From contig CM055106.1 of NCBI GenBank assembly GCA_029204225.1, positions 10,832,539-10,896,538 of the forward strand: a stretch of 64,000 nucleotides of DNA, in the 5' to 3' direction. Positions 47,256 to 59,699 of this stretch are shown here, in pieces (the first letter of the stretch is position 1; each line of letters begins with the position of its first letter). The position numbers and the translations under genes were made by a program. The notes under the pieces were generated by a model. It was not told the origin of the DNA and did not search any database. It saw only the letters and a program-made list of their open reading frames with translations. Origin of the DNA: Diphasiastrum complanatum (taxonomy: Eukaryota; Streptophyta; Lycopodiopsida; Lycopodiales; Lycopodiaceae).

Positions 47256-48176
47256 TACTTTGCTTGGACATTATCTGAATGCCACTAAAAAAATATGATG
47301 TGCAACACCGGTTTAATGGAACCAAATTCATCAATCGATGTTGTCATGATATATATTGATTTTCTTTGGGCATTATGTAAAGTAAAAAAGAATGCATGTA
47401 TCATCTTATACCAATCATGAATTTTTAAGGCATATATCCACGTTAAATGTATAGTTGCATTGAATGTCGATTCAATGCTGATCGAATTGTGATCCCAATT
47501 CGAATCCAATTTGGCTGATTCAAATCTCCTAGTCGGATTTCCCTGGGAAAAAAATCTCACGAGACCTGACTACAAAGAGGCCTCACTTTTCTCTTCTCTT
47601 TTGGTTATTAGACGTGTGTGTGTGCGCGCGTGCGCATGTGCATGTGTGCATGTGTGCGGGTCATTGTTATTTGTTTAGCGATTCATCTATGATTTGACAT
47701 TACTTTCAGGTTTATTATTTTAAATTCAAACTCTAAAAGTAATAAGTACACATATAATACAGGTGTCAGGTAACACATCAGATAAAGTTTAAACGGATAA
47801 TTGTTTATATATAAAATTTGGAATCTTTGATGCTTATAATTCAATAATGATGTCTATTATCATCAATGTATTATGCAGCTCTGTTTTTGGCTTTTCTAAA
47901 TTCTAGACAAATCTTCCGAAAAAATTGAGTTCTGAAACCCTAAAACCAATTCACTGATTCGAAAACCCTAGGACCGATTCAAAAAGCTTGAATAGGCCAA
48001 TTCGGCCAATTTTGATTCGATTGACTCCGAATAGGAAGGAAACTCTAGTCTTATGCAACACCATGATGCCGAATATACTGTAGTTAGTATAACTTAGTAC
48101 ATTCTGTAGTTAATTGGGAGTACAGATAATTGTACACCTAATGTTCAAGTTTTTTAATAGATCAGGACATGGTTGG
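47256..48176. other. intergenic, with a TG/GC microsatellite and a possible foldback element
   Basis: A TGTG/GCGC/CATG microsatellite lies at 47612-47655. The sequences near 47451 (AGTTGCATTGAATG) and 48058 (TTATGCAAC) form weakly matching inverted ends around GATTCGA-rich arms, which could be a decayed MITE. The minus ORF 47560-47285 has no recognisable motif. Confidence 0.35.
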
Positions 48177-48183
48177 TACATGG

Positions 48184-48637
48184 CATAGTTGCAGCGAATC
48201 GCGATTCTCGGGCTATCGCGAATCACGAATGATTCGCGAATCTCGATTCTGAGATTCGCGATTCTCTGCAGCGAATCGCCAAAATAATTTTATTTTTTTT
48301 TACTTTCCAGAAATTTTTTTGGATCTGAAATTTCTCTTATGAGAGTCTGGGTGAGAAATATTTCAAGAATACAGAACAAAACTTGCAGCACTGCGAACAC
48401 CTTAAAGGTAGCCACTAAGATTCCTCATTTTGTGCGAATGGCATCTCACCTACCTGCCTGGAATTGGACCTGAAAATACTGGAATCAGAATCGTCTGTTT
48501 TTTTCTCTTTCTATTGATACCCATATTGCATGTATTTTTTTGAAAAAAAAAACATTTTGCTAGAAAACCAGCAAATCACTGGTTTTTTGGGCCAGCGATT
48601 CGCGAATTGCGATTTGGACCTTGATCCTATGGCTACC
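48184..48637. mobile_element. candidate non-autonomous DNA transposon with TTCGCGAA-rich ends
   Basis: TACATGG occurs on both sides (48177-48183 and 48638-48644) as a possible target duplication. The left arm repeats GCGAATCGCGATTC and ATTCGCGAATCTCG in direct and inverted form; the right end has GCGATTCGCGAATTGCGATT. There is no ORF. A hAT-like assignment is suggested by the duplication size but would normally need 8 bp. Confidence 0.5.
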
Positions 48638-48644
48638 TACATGG

Positions 48645-49231
48645 TAACCTTCTGCATGGATTCAAAAACATACAAATGTCAAACTGAAACATCATGTAGA
48701 AGACAAGCACTTTCACCTTTTATTAAATGCCTAGCAAATGCACCTATCAGTCAATACTGTATTACTGCAGTTGTAATCCTTATGGGCACACACCGATTGA
48801 TTAAGCAATCAAATAGAAAAAAAACCAATCCTGGACATTTGGGCAAATCTTGCACCATGCATTCAGCAAGGTGGAAGTGAATTACAAACCGGTTCATTTT
48901 GTGCAAAAATGATCGCACAGATTTCTGTGGGCGATTCTAAACTCATCTCTAAGAGCTAATTTCTCTCGAAAGGGTGAGCCGGGAGTCTAAACATAGTCTA
49001 AACTTAAAATGTTTTCTTCATGCCTCAGAGGTCAACGAGAATAGATCACAAATTTAATCGAACTGAAGACAGCAATAACTCTCAAGCATAAATGAGATGA
49101 TGCTTATGATTATGATTTGAATTGGAATCTGAATTCTGATTTTCAAGATTATCTGGAAAGGACAGACTTGCTATTCCAATTTCTGATCGCTGGAATCATG
49201 CAGAAATATAGAAAAAGGCCTTGAATGTCAG
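48645..49231. other. no gene seen; 3' flank of the DDT gene
   Basis: The interval downstream of the DDT-WHIM stop codon. The ORF 48530-48880 (+) has no motif and overlaps the candidate MITE. Confidence 0.4.
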
Positions 49232-52200
49232 CTATTGGTTGCTTCGATATTTGTTAACATAAGCTAGAAAACCTGTGAGCTTTGGAGCCGTTCGAACTCG
49301 TAAGGAACGTCTTACAGAAGCTTCTTCCACAGCAATTCGCTGCAAAACTTCTTTGGATCTTCTCTGCAATGAATTACTAAAGCAATGCAAAACAGTTACA
49401 TGGCAAGACAAACAAAGTGGAAGTATTACAGTAGAAAAAATGGAAACAAAAGAAATAATATTACTCTTTTCTCCTGGATCTACTAAGAGAAGCCAGACAA
49501 ATAAAAGACACAAAGTATAGGCAAGTAAAGAGAAACAGTATACGTGATTCTGATGTGATGCTTCTCCAGCTGCCTTTGCAAATATTTCTCCCTCAGTCCT
49601 TTCGGATTCAATGACTTGCACAAAGCTTCAACCTGTACATACAAACACAAACCGTGCCTGAAGATGTTTGATTTTTTTAACCCAAAAAACATCCAATAAT
49701 TCCCATTAACATGGAAATTTGTAATCAAATTCACTTTCGTACTTTATAGTCCAATAGAAAATGGTTGTCTAGAAAGTGGTTGGGACAAGCTTGAATATAA
49801 ACGGAAACAAAATTTGTGCAGGCTACTAGTGTGCAAGTGGTCACTGGTACCTCCTCTTTGCTGCTGTAAAATCCCCATTTACTTGAATCTTCACTTTCTA
49901 CAAACACCCGTCCTTCCCGAGGAAAGAACCAATACCGGTTGAAACTTCGATCCCTTCCAAGAGGACTTGTCCTAATAAGGCACTTCTCCATCTCGCGATC
50001 TAGTTGCTCTTCCTAATATAAAATTTATCATGCACTATCAGAACCCAGATATTTATTAGAAATCTTTAGCCTACAAAAATCTCCTGCTTCTCAATGACAT
50101 GAAGCAAAGACAGTAAGCACTCACTTTCTTCTGACTGCCTAAAAAGACACGTTTTCTCGATAGTCTATCTGCCAAGGCCTCCGTTTGTGCTTTTCTCTTT
50201 TCCCATGCTTTCTTTTGTTCCGCCTGCTTTGTTTTCTCCTTCTCCACTTCATCCACCATCATAACTGCTACTTTATGCCTAAGAAAAGCCCGTCTTAATT
50301 TGCTTGTTGGATGACTCGTCTCATTCCCGACTCTACAGGTGTTTGTCATTATCAGTCAAGAATTCTAAGTAAGCTTAATGCAAAAATGTTTAGTCAATCC
50401 CCCTAAGGAGGACAGGAGATTAGTAATTGATCATATACTGAATAGTATTTGAAGCACAAAATGAGCTGAAATTTGGTTCATACCTATTTACACCTATTTC
50501 TACTATCTGTGTGTGGCCTCCATTCGACTTTCGTTTGCCTTTCCTCGACCAACCCACAAGGGCATTTTCATCAATGCAGTCAGTCTGTCGTGCATCGTCC
50601 TCAGGCATGATCGAATCCTCTTTTGGAATGCATTCACAGTCCTTAATCCTGGATGCTAGGATGTCATCTGCTTGCTCCAACGGTACCTGTTTTGAGCAGC
50701 TTACTTGTTCGAAGTTTTTGTTGAACTGTCTATCTTTCTTTTGAGCTGCAATTGCCTGTCGTTCTTCAATGTTTTCCTCAAGTTGACCCCTGATAGCTTG
50801 GGACCTAAGGGCCAAGTCAACCAGCTCATGCATTATTTCCAACTTCAAGCAAGGTTCCAGCTTTCTGTAGGCATTTTGTCGAACCAATGCTACACAAGCA
50901 TTAAATCTCTCTGGACCTTCAAATTCCAAGAAATCACAAAGAGTTTCTTTCCACGTATCTAAGGAAATCTGCAAATGTCCAATCAAAAGTTATTTTAGTC
51001 ACCAAGTATCATAAAAGGCATGTCCTACATAGGTATGGCCTCTTGGCCTCTTGTTTCACCTTTCATTGAAGATGGTTGATGGCAAACGGACATGTATAAG
51101 TGGTTAAGATGGATCAATTCAGAAAAGTTTACCTGAATTTTATGCTTGTGCTTCTGCAAAAGCTTTCCATGTAGACAAGAATCTGTCAAAGCTGCCCGAA
51201 GCAAGGCATAATTTGTTTCAGCTAATAATGATGGCTCACGGTCTCTATAATTCAGCGCTTTCTCAAAATCATCAAGCGTAAATGGTGACAGCTGTAGCTT
51301 TTTTGCAAACAATACGCAGAAATCCCACACCATTAATAGATTGCCAATGCACTCCATGGGAAGCTGAAAGTCCGAGGAGGGAATTGGTCTTTCTGTGAAT
51401 GGAGGATCGTCACTAGACAGCTCGACTAAATTATCATCTATAGGATAACAAATAGGCTTCAGCTCCGGTATTGTTGCTGCAAAAAAAAAATATTGATGTT
51501 CAAATTCTTCAACTTGAAATTTGCACATGTTTTTCAAGTTCGAAGAAAAAAAATAATGTAAAGATCTAGCATGTGATTCAAAATGCTCGCTCGGCTTTCT
51601 CCCTTGTGATTGACTTCCTATAATCACTCCCTACAATGCCAGCTAATTTGCTAACAATCCCACAAATCTAATTATTTAGTTCATAGAGAGCATAGGAAAA
51701 TTGCGTCCCCATAAATGTTAGCTTACATCCTTTATGCAAATCTCCCCTCTGAGTATTTTTTGGTTTCTCAGCTCGAAAGTTGTGAGTACGTTTTTTGCTC
51801 TGTTTCCAAGTCCAATCTTGCATCGAACAATCCTGCAAAATAAACCAGTCAGCACAGACACTGAAAATCCAATCTGGTTACAAAAACACGTCATTGAAAT
51901 CTTTAAATGCAGGCATAAAGAATCAACAGCAAATAGAACTCTATCTGGCACTTTACCCACACTTACACTTTGTCGAAGGTCAGATGTGTCACAACACAGA
52001 GGCACCTTTCTAGAATGGGCCCGCCTTTTTTTCATTGGTAGGTCCAAAGGAATTTTGAATTTTCGAGCAAGCTTATCACGCACTAACCACGGCATGTCCC
52101 ACTTTAACTCTCCAAAAGCCGAGTCTTCAATGAAAGCCTTAAGGCCTGCCCTTGAGAAAGGATGCTTTTTGCGTACCAGGCTTTCAGCATACTCAATAGA

Positions 52201-52409
52201 GTTTTCAATCATTTGACTATCACTATCCAACCAACCAACCTCATATTGATATCTCTTCATGTCATTGCCATCATCCTGCACAAAAGTTTTCAAAATCCTA
52301 CATCGAAAAAGGGACTCTCTGTGCCAACCTGATACTTCTTCACCTACAACAAACTGCTCTTTAAACACCTTACAAATATGATCTACAAGCTTGTCAATGC
52401 CAAGTTCGC
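49232..52409 (-). CDS. DDT-WHIM/WSD domain protein (ISWI-complex subunit type), C-terminal 660 residues
   Basis: Minus-strand exons: 52409-51967, 51832-51727, 51476-51133, 50968-50484, 50332-50125, 50012-49851, 49632-49544, 49376-49232 (stop). All borders are GT-AG and phases agree over 1,982 bases. First visible exon: a GWHRESLFRCRIL...YEVGWLDSDSQ block as in plant DDT proteins that follow a WAC domain. Exon 51476-51133: DDT domain (CIGNLLMVWDFCVLFAKKL, LTDSCLHGKL). Exon 50968-50484: WHIM1 (WKETLCDFLEFEGPERF). Exons 50332-49851: basic coiled coil, then the WSD signature LGRDRSFNRYWFFP. The tail ends SLRVRTAPKLTGFLAYVNKY. DDT-WHIM proteins bind ISWI ATPases in the nucleus and help set nucleosome spacing. 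The N-terminus (start codon, WAC domain) is not found; the first visible exon begins in mid-codon after an acceptor. Confidence 0.85.
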
Positions 52410-53092
52410 CTGCACATTAGACAATATCAGGGTATGATTAGAGCATGCTACAGAAAGAAAACTGGGACTACATGCATTTCACTTACATATCAGAAAAAGC
52501 ATCCATCATATTAATATTGCATGAAGAGCACAACAGAAAGAAAATCAGGATTACATGAATTCACTTGCGCCCATCCATTATTTTAATGTATGTTCATGGC
52601 ATACCGGAACGTTCATTCCAGAACACATAACAAATTGGCACTTCTTTTGAACCCGGATAGTTTTTTTTCCTATGCGTGTTTTTTAAGAGAGATGGAGAAG
52701 GGCTTTTAGGGCATGGTTGGAGGCACATGAGGGGGGTTAGCTTCACTGTTTGTAGAGAGGAATGCAAAACATATCATATTCCAAATGTGCAGAGTAAAAA
52801 ACATTTGAATTCTTGTTGTTCATTATGCAAATTTTTTATTGGGTACGCTAAGCATGAATAAATACCTATCTTGAGAAAAACATCCAGAACAAGAGCACGA
52901 AGAAATAGGCATGATAAGTTCTTTAAGTACAGTGTGTACTAGAGAACATTACAACTAGAAGACATACTATGGACTACTAACTTTCTTTGGCATGCTCTAA
53001 TCATACCTTGATAATGTCTAATGTGACCAGGTTTTGGTTCTACCAATATATTGTTTTTAAGCTTTTGGATGAGCCATCTCTTTCATACATTT
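52410..53092. other. intron or upstream sequence of the DDT gene, no gene seen
   Basis: AT-rich, with no splice-bounded coding segment I can connect to the DDT exons. The plus ORF 52676-52861 has no motif. Confidence 0.4.
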
Positions 53093-54021
53093 TTAACAGG
53101 AATCAATAACTAGCAATCTGATTACTCTGATAAGAGCTTTCCAGTGGATCATGCCAAGATTGGTCATGTACTGACTCAAGGAACTGAAGGCGTATGCAAG
53201 ATCTGGCCTGGTCGAGATCATTGCATACATTAGGGATCCGATAATAGATTGAAATGGATATTCCTGCATTTTCCCCTTCTCCTCATTGGTCTGAGGGCAT
53301 TGCTCCTTGATAAACTTACGACCTAGATCCCTGGGATTATGTATAGGCTTGCAATTCATGAAATTGAATTTCGTCAGCAAATTATAAAAGTACCTCTGCT
53401 GAGTAATGTAGAGAAGTCTTATGCTTCTGTCTTTGTGGATTTGAATCCCGAGACAATAATGTCCTCCTCCCAGATCTGTCATCTCGGATTCTTGGGATAG
53501 CATCCTCTTAGTATCCTTTGTCAAAGCACTATTTTTGCCGAACAGCAACGTATCATCCACGTAGAGTGTGACGATGACAAAAAATTGATTAATAGCTTTG
53601 AAATATACATTCCAGTCTGCAGAGCTAGGTTCAAAACCATGATCGATCAAGAACGTGTTGATGTGATGGAACCATGCTCTGGATGATTGTTTCAGACCGT
53701 ACAAAGCTTTATGGAGTTTGCATACCTGGTCTTCTCGACCATTGAGGATATAGCTTTCTGGCTGGATCATGTAGATGTCCTCCTCGATAACTCCATTGAG
53801 GAATGTCGTTTGTACATCCATCTGGTGTACCTCAAAATTTGCTGCAGCAGCAGCATATGAAAGTAGCTGTCGAATAGAAGTGTGCTTGACGACTGGGCTG
53901 AAGGTTTCGAAGTGGTCGATATTGGGAATTTGAGATAATCCCTTGGCCACGAGTCGAGCTTTCCTTCTGTTGATACTGCCATCTGCATTATATGTGATCT
54001 TAAAGATCCATTTGCAGTCAA
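53093..54021 (-). pseudogene. copia reverse transcriptase
   Basis: ORF 53950-53093 (285 codons): FSPVVKHTSIRQLLSYAAA, VHQMDVQTTFLNGVIEEDIY, LYGLKQSSRAWF, and YVDDTLLFGK (active site), then LISTRPDLAYAFSSL-type sequence. It ends in unrelated residues where RNase H should begin. The KWVF-type start is in another frame just upstream (near 54020). Confidence 0.85.
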
Positions 54022-54434
54022 TTGCCTTCCTGTCTGGTGGCAGCTTGGTGACAGTCTATGTGTTGTTTCTCAGCAGTGAATTGTACTCTTTGTCCATTGC
54101 TTCTTTCCAAAGATTTGAATCGGCATGTGACAAAGCTTCATCAACTGTGGTTGGCTCCTGAATGGAACAATGAGCGAACTCATTAGTGTATCAGACAGGT
54201 TGAGTTCAAATTCTTGTTGATCTTCTGGTTGAACTTTCTGGCTGCGAAATTCAACTTTGTGTTGGCTGAGTCAGCTGAGTCGGCTGATTCGGCTGCTCGT
54301 GAGTTGCAGCTTCTTGTTCTTCTTCTGAGTCTGACTGTATTGGGTGACTACAGAAAAAAATAGAAATAGTCTTCCGAGAAGAGTCAGTTGTCGGGGCAGA
54401 AATTGTAGACTGCATCAAGTCCTTGCCCTTCAAA

Positions 54435-55092
54435 TCAATAAACTGATATGAAAGTCACATCCCTGTTAGTAAAAACTTTACAAGTATCTATATTATACAG
54501 TCTGTACATTCCATCAGAAGTGCAATAGCCAACAAAAACAGTCTTGAACGAATGCTCACCTAATTTCTTTCTGTTGTCCTTTAGGACATGACCATAAGCA
54601 GTGCATCCGAATACTCTCAAATGTTTTAATGAAGGTTTGAATCATGTTCAAACTTCATGAGGAGTTTTGCTGTCAGGTAAGCCTTTAGTTATACATTGGT
54701 TCTGCACATAAGCTACTGTTGATACAACATGTTGCCATAATAATTTGGGCAACGAAGCATGAGTTATCATGCATTTGGCAAACTCGACTAAGGTCCCTGT
54801 TCTTCCTTTCAGCCAGTCCATTCGACTGTGGAGAATAGGAAGCAGCAAACTATTGCTCGATGTCGTTGGCTGAGCAATAATCCTTGAATTCATTTGATAT
54901 GTATTCGCCGCCGTTGTCGCTCCTGAGAGCTTTGATCTTCTTGCCTGTCTGCAACTCAACATTCTCTTTATATTTCTTGAAGAACTGGAAGGCTTCAGAT
55001 TTGTGCTTCAGAAAATATATAGCAGTCCTTTTGGAATAGTCATCTATGAATGTAATAAAGAATTTAGCACCAAGCAGTAATGGTGTTTGCAT
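54435..55092 (-). pseudogene. copia integrase, frame-broken
   Basis: FITFIDDYSKRTAIYFLKHK and ALRSDNGGEYISNEFKDYC hold two catalytic Asp residues. The Glu region (NGLAERKN) is in a different frame near 54820. MRVFGCTAYGHVLKDNRKK and TNRDVTF close the domain. Confidence 0.82.
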
Positions 55093-55951
55093 TGGGCCAC
55101 ATATATCTGTATGTACAATATCTAGCAGATCTTTAGAAATGTGTTCTTGATTTGACTTGAACGGCCTTCTTGCCTACTTTCCTATGATACAACTTTGGCA
55201 GACAGAAGGGTCGACAATTCGATAGTCTAGATCAAGAACTGAAGAACGCTTAGACATGTTACCTATTGATATATGATTAAGGTGACCAAGAGTATAATGC
55301 CAAATCAATTCTATATTGATAGATGTTGAACTGCTTAAAGCACGATCAATCACAGTATTACAATGACTAAGCCGATAGAGATATCCTGCCTCTTTCCGAG
55401 TGCAAGAACTCTCCTGCTTTTATCGAGAATTTGACAGGAGTGTCTGAAACTCTACCCTATGTCCTAGATCTGTGATTCGACTAACTGACAGTAGATTTGT
55501 CGCAAGGTTTGAGACATACAATACATTTGGTACAAGTTTTGACACTCCATTCTGAAAATTCATTCTAACAGTACCTTTTCCTTCAATTCTGTGTAACGAA
55601 TCTTTTGGTGTTGCAGGCCAAATAATCGATGGACCATTCTTGATGGCTTGTCATGTGTTGCGTTGCTCCAAAATCGAGGAACCATTCCTCCGATTGTTCG
55701 ACGTGATGATGGTTCACCATGAAGACTTCCTGCTCATCATCTTCTTTGTTCTGAGCAGGTGGCTAATCCTGGGTCTTCTGTGTCTGCTTCTGATTGTTGT
55801 CAGTTTGTCGGACAACTCTCTTCTTCTATTGCTTCCTAGTGTTCTTCTTTGAGAATAATGCTTGTGAGTCCTTGATGGAGGATGAGGATGCTCCATTCCT
55901 TCTTGTTTCCTCCTGCAGCATCATGATTAAGACTCTGGACATTGTTATATC

Positions 55952-56188
55952 TCAGTGTGTGGTTAGCATCATCACCCAATTTTCATAAGAGGAGGGTAGG
56001 CTAGACAATAAGGTCATGACAACGTCAGAGGCTTTGACCACTGAACCTATCGTTGCAACTGCTCCATCAGACCCTTGAATTGGATTTATGTGATTCTCAA
56101 CAGAATCATTATCTAACATTTTGAGTAAGAACTTTCTCCTCAGATGCAGCTTCGAAGTGACATCCCTCCCTTCATATAATGTACTCAA
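55952..56188 (-). pseudogene. copia gag fragment
   Basis: MSTLYEGRDVTSKLHLRRKF, then VVMTLLSSLPSSYENWVM, paralleling the gag at 13610-13849. The N-terminal gag half is absent. Confidence 0.7.
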
Positions 56189-56479
56189 TATGTCCCAAGC
56201 CTCTTTCGAAGATTGGGCTTGTCTGATGTCATCCTAATGCCAAGATAGAGTTCTAACAATCCTTCCCTCTTTTGGCAAGTCATCGATCCTTGATGACAAA
56301 CTCTAAGTAAGACTTTTGCAAAACTTGTCATGTCTCACAGGTAGCATGTGACAATGGAATGGATGCCCTTTCCAAGTCACTAGATACTCTTGGAGGAGAC
56401 GATTATGCAATCGTCACTCTCTTTAATCTAGAACATTTTATGGCCCATAACTTGTAGTGTTTTTCTCTTCTAGATACAT

Positions 56480-56680
56480 AAGACCCTCTGCAAGTTTATT
56501 GCCATCGTGCAAACATCGTTTGAGTTTGCTAACATAAAACACTGGATGCACCTTGCATCCCAAGGGTAGCTATAGCTTGTAAACTACTTGGCTAAATTTC
56601 TTAACGATTAGTCATGGTCCACAATACCTAGGAGATATCTAGGCTAGCTTGCCTATAACCATAGTTGAGTTCAAAATCAA
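56480..56680 (-). pseudogene. Ty3/gypsy integrase C-terminal fragment
   Basis: Minus translation includes SPRYCGP, VVYKLxLPLGCK and HPVFYVSKLKRC, the GPF/Y and HPVFHVSxLK landmarks of the gypsy integrase C-terminus. It is surrounded by stops. Confidence 0.65.
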
Positions 56681-57094
56681 TCCTGTGGACGCATGTCTCT
56701 TATTGCTATATGTCTAATAAGGGTATGTTTCACCCCACCCAGTCTACAGTAAGGCGGTAGTGGAGCATGGGATTCGTCTCCAGATTGTATTTGGCAAGTT
56801 ACAAGCTTCTTTCTTATATGCCAATGCTTAGAAGACCAACTTGTGTAAGACTTGTGGTGAATATTTGGGCACACGTAATGATGGCTGAGGGTAGTTGACC
56901 CAGCCAAGGTGTTTGTAGTTAAGAAGTGGTCGAGGCTCACCGATATATGCCAATTACAATCTTTTCTGGGCGTTTGTAAGTTTTATTGACGGGTTATTAG
57001 GAACTATTCCTGGGTAGCTACTCCTTTAACGGACCCGTTACAGTAGAACAACACTATATTTCGATGCGATGCTGAAGTTTAACACAGTTTTGAG

Positions 57095-58210
57095 AACTTG
57101 AAGGAGGCGGTTGCCATGGCTCTAGTTCTCAAGATTGTTGATACAAAGAAATCGTTTTTTGGCCTAGAGCTGGATGCAAATGGCATTGTCGTAGGTGTAG
57201 TGTTGAGCCAAGAGAATATACCAATAGCCTTTGAGAGTAAAAAGTTGACACCAACTCAACAGAGATCTCCCACACACGAGTAGAGTTGTATCTGATCATA
57301 AATGCGCTCAAGGTGTGGCACCATTATTTGTATGGCACTGAATTCTATGTGTACACAGACCATCAAAGTCTTCTTTGAAGTATTTTTGCACTTAACTAGA
57401 TTTGAAGGGCCACCAAGCTCGCTGGACCGAGTTGATGCGAGAATTTCATTTAAAAATTTGCTTTCGGAGAGGGAAGGAAAATGTGGTCATTGATGCAAAA
57501 TCGTAGATACTGCATCGGATGAGCTTTATTGTAGTTGAGAGTGATCCCATTGAGCATATCAAGAGGGCTCAGCAAAAGGACTCACATTGTCAACGTGTGT
57601 GGCCTGATGTGTGCAAGATAGTTGACCAAGTGGAAGAGTAGGCTTTGCTTGTCACTTTCGTAGAGGCACACACCAGTACGTATCTAACATACATTATGAA
57701 GGAAGGTATGTTGTTGAGAAATGGAAAGGTGTACGTGCCAGACGTGAAGGATCTTCGTCATCAGATACTTCATGAATGCCATGATAGTCCCTGCATAGGG
57801 CAACCTAGTATTTGCTAACACCAGTGAGCTTGTAAGAAGGCATTATTTTTGGCCACGACTACAACAAAACATAAGAGAATACATCCAATGTTGCATAGCT
57901 TGTCAAGTGAACAAGGCCGAGAGAGTAACTCCTCTGTGCTTGCTACATCCACTTAAGGTACCTATAGGAAAGTGGGAAAGCATCTCTATGGATTTTAATG
58001 TTGGTCTACTTAAGAACCAAGCCGGATATAACTCCATCATGGTAGTGGTAGACAAGTTTTCCAGTATGGCCCATTTCATCACAATGACCAAGAAAGTCAC
58101 ACCTTCGCAAGATGCCAAGTTGTTTATCCAGAACGTAACCAAATTGCATGGACTTTCGAAGTCCATTGTGTCTGAGAAGGATCCTTTTATCGATAACTTC
58201 TGGGCATAAG
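57095..58210 (+). pseudogene. Ty3/gypsy RNase H and integrase fragment
   Basis: Plus-strand pieces: FFGLELDANGIVVGVVLSQE and KKLTPTQQRSPTHE (RNase H), YGTEFYVYTDHQS, a zinc-finger region at about 57780-57910 (CxxC in QCCIACQV), then ORF 57907-58209 with WESISMDFNVGL and IMVVVDKFSSMAHFI (first catalytic Asp) ending before the Glu. RT and the C-terminus are missing. Confidence 0.8.
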
Positions 58211-58329
58211 TGTTTGCCAAGCTGGGAACACAGTTGGGATGAGCAGTAATGAGCATCCTCAAATGGATGGCCAAACAGAGAGGGTTACTAAGATCTTGGA
58301 AGACAAGCTCTGTGCATATGTTTGTTGAT

Positions 58330-58620
58330 CGTACCCACTTTTGTGATCTATCTTACTGAAAATGGTGGCACCTTGCAACACATCTCGTAGATCATCAATC
58401 CTGGGCATCAGATATATGTGCTTTACAGTGATCTTATTCAATTCTTTGTAATCAATACATGTTCAAAAGCTACCCTTAACAAGCAAAATAGGAGAGGCGA
58501 AGGGTGAATAACCAGGATGGACGTATCCCCAACTTGAGATACTCCTCCAACATCCTTCTGGCTTTCTCGTCTTTTAGGTTCATCTTATAAGGGAGGCTTA
58601 CATACCGAACTTGTCCCTGG
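58330..58620 (-). pseudogene. inverted gypsy RT fragment
   Basis: Minus translation gives [30 protein letters not shown] and [15 protein letters not shown], the palm start of gypsy RT. It abuts the plus-strand integrase fragment head to head, so these are rearranged parts, not one element. Confidence 0.8.
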
Positions 58621-58769
58621 AATGAGCTCAATACGATGCTCTACGTTTCGTCTAGGCAACAATCCTCTGGCATGTTGCTAATTAACAAATGTTTAAATTG
58701 AACACACATGGACTTCTCCTGCTCACTTGTTGGGTCACATCTTGGAACACTTTGACATGTTGAAATTTT

Positions 58770-59460
58770 CAAGAAGTTCATGAGCATACTTAGATTGAGA
58801 AATAAATAGCCCATGTGCTACTCTCCATACCTATCCCAAGGAAGTGTTGTAGTGAACCAAGATCTTTCATGTCAAACTCTGATGAGAGATCTTTCTTGAT
58901 ATTCTGAATCACACCATGATCCGAACCTGTGATAACAAGGTCATCCACATACATCACTACAATCACAATATGAGCATCCTTGATCAAAACATAAAGTGTA
59001 GGATCCGAACTACTGCGCTCCTCAAAATATGTACAATTGTCATGTACCATGCCTTGGGTGCTTGCTTAATTCCATATAATGCCTTGTCCAACTTGCAAAC
59101 CTTGTCTTCCTGTCCAGTTACTATGTATCCCTCTGGCTGCTCCATGCAAACTTCTTCCTCTAGAAATCTTCACATCCATTTGTTCAATATCCCATCCAAA
59201 CTAAGTTGCCAGTGACGAAACCATCCTCATACTAGTTAACGTAACAACTGGTGCAACATAGTCAATCCCTTCATGTTGAGCATACCCTTTTGCAACCAAC
59301 CTTGCCTTATGTTTATCTATAGAACCATATGATTTATGCTTAGCTCTATAGACCCACTTTCATCCAATGACTTTTACGTATAAGTAATGGAACAAGTCTC
59401 CAAGCCTTGTTCTTCATGATTGAGTTGTACTCCTCATCCATAGCTTTCCTCCAAATATCC
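58770..59460 (-). pseudogene. copia RT fragment
   Basis: Minus ORF 59050-58790 has [20 protein letters not shown] and VMYVDDLVITGSDHG (YVDD active site), then FDMKDLGSLQHFLGI. Upstream pieces to about 59460 include [10 protein letters not shown] and [14 protein letters not shown]. It lacks RNase H and integrase. Confidence 0.8.
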
Positions 59461-59699
59461 TCTTTTTCAGCCTCCTTGAAAATAGATGGAACCTTGGTGT
59501 CGACATTGTAGCCATATATGCAAAGTGTACATCCCCATCCTCATGATGATCCTTCTGTCGATCCTAATCTTCATGATGTTTTTAAATTCTAACAGATCTC
59601 CTAGTTCCTTGCGTACTAGACTCTCCCTTATCCAAAATGAGACTATCCTTGATAGTTTCATAGTACCATCTAGGCAATTTTCTAGTATCTGATGTAGGT

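Larger units (their letters stand above)
53093..56250 (-). mobile_element. Ty1/copia fragment lacking both ends
   Basis: Minus-strand order: gag part (56188-55952), protease (about 55690-55620, FLDFGATQHMTSH, where D-F-G replaces D-S-G), GAG-pre-integrase, integrase (55092-54435), RT (54021-53093). RNase H, polypurine tract and LTRs are missing, as is the gag start. It is related to the 10.6-14.3 kb element (MSTLY...SKLHL; LLSSLPSSYENWV). Confidence 0.82.

Noticed and set aside
50511-50962. Plus-strand ORFs of 77 and 85 codons
   Set aside because: They lie antisense to the WHIM1 exon of the DDT gene; shadows.
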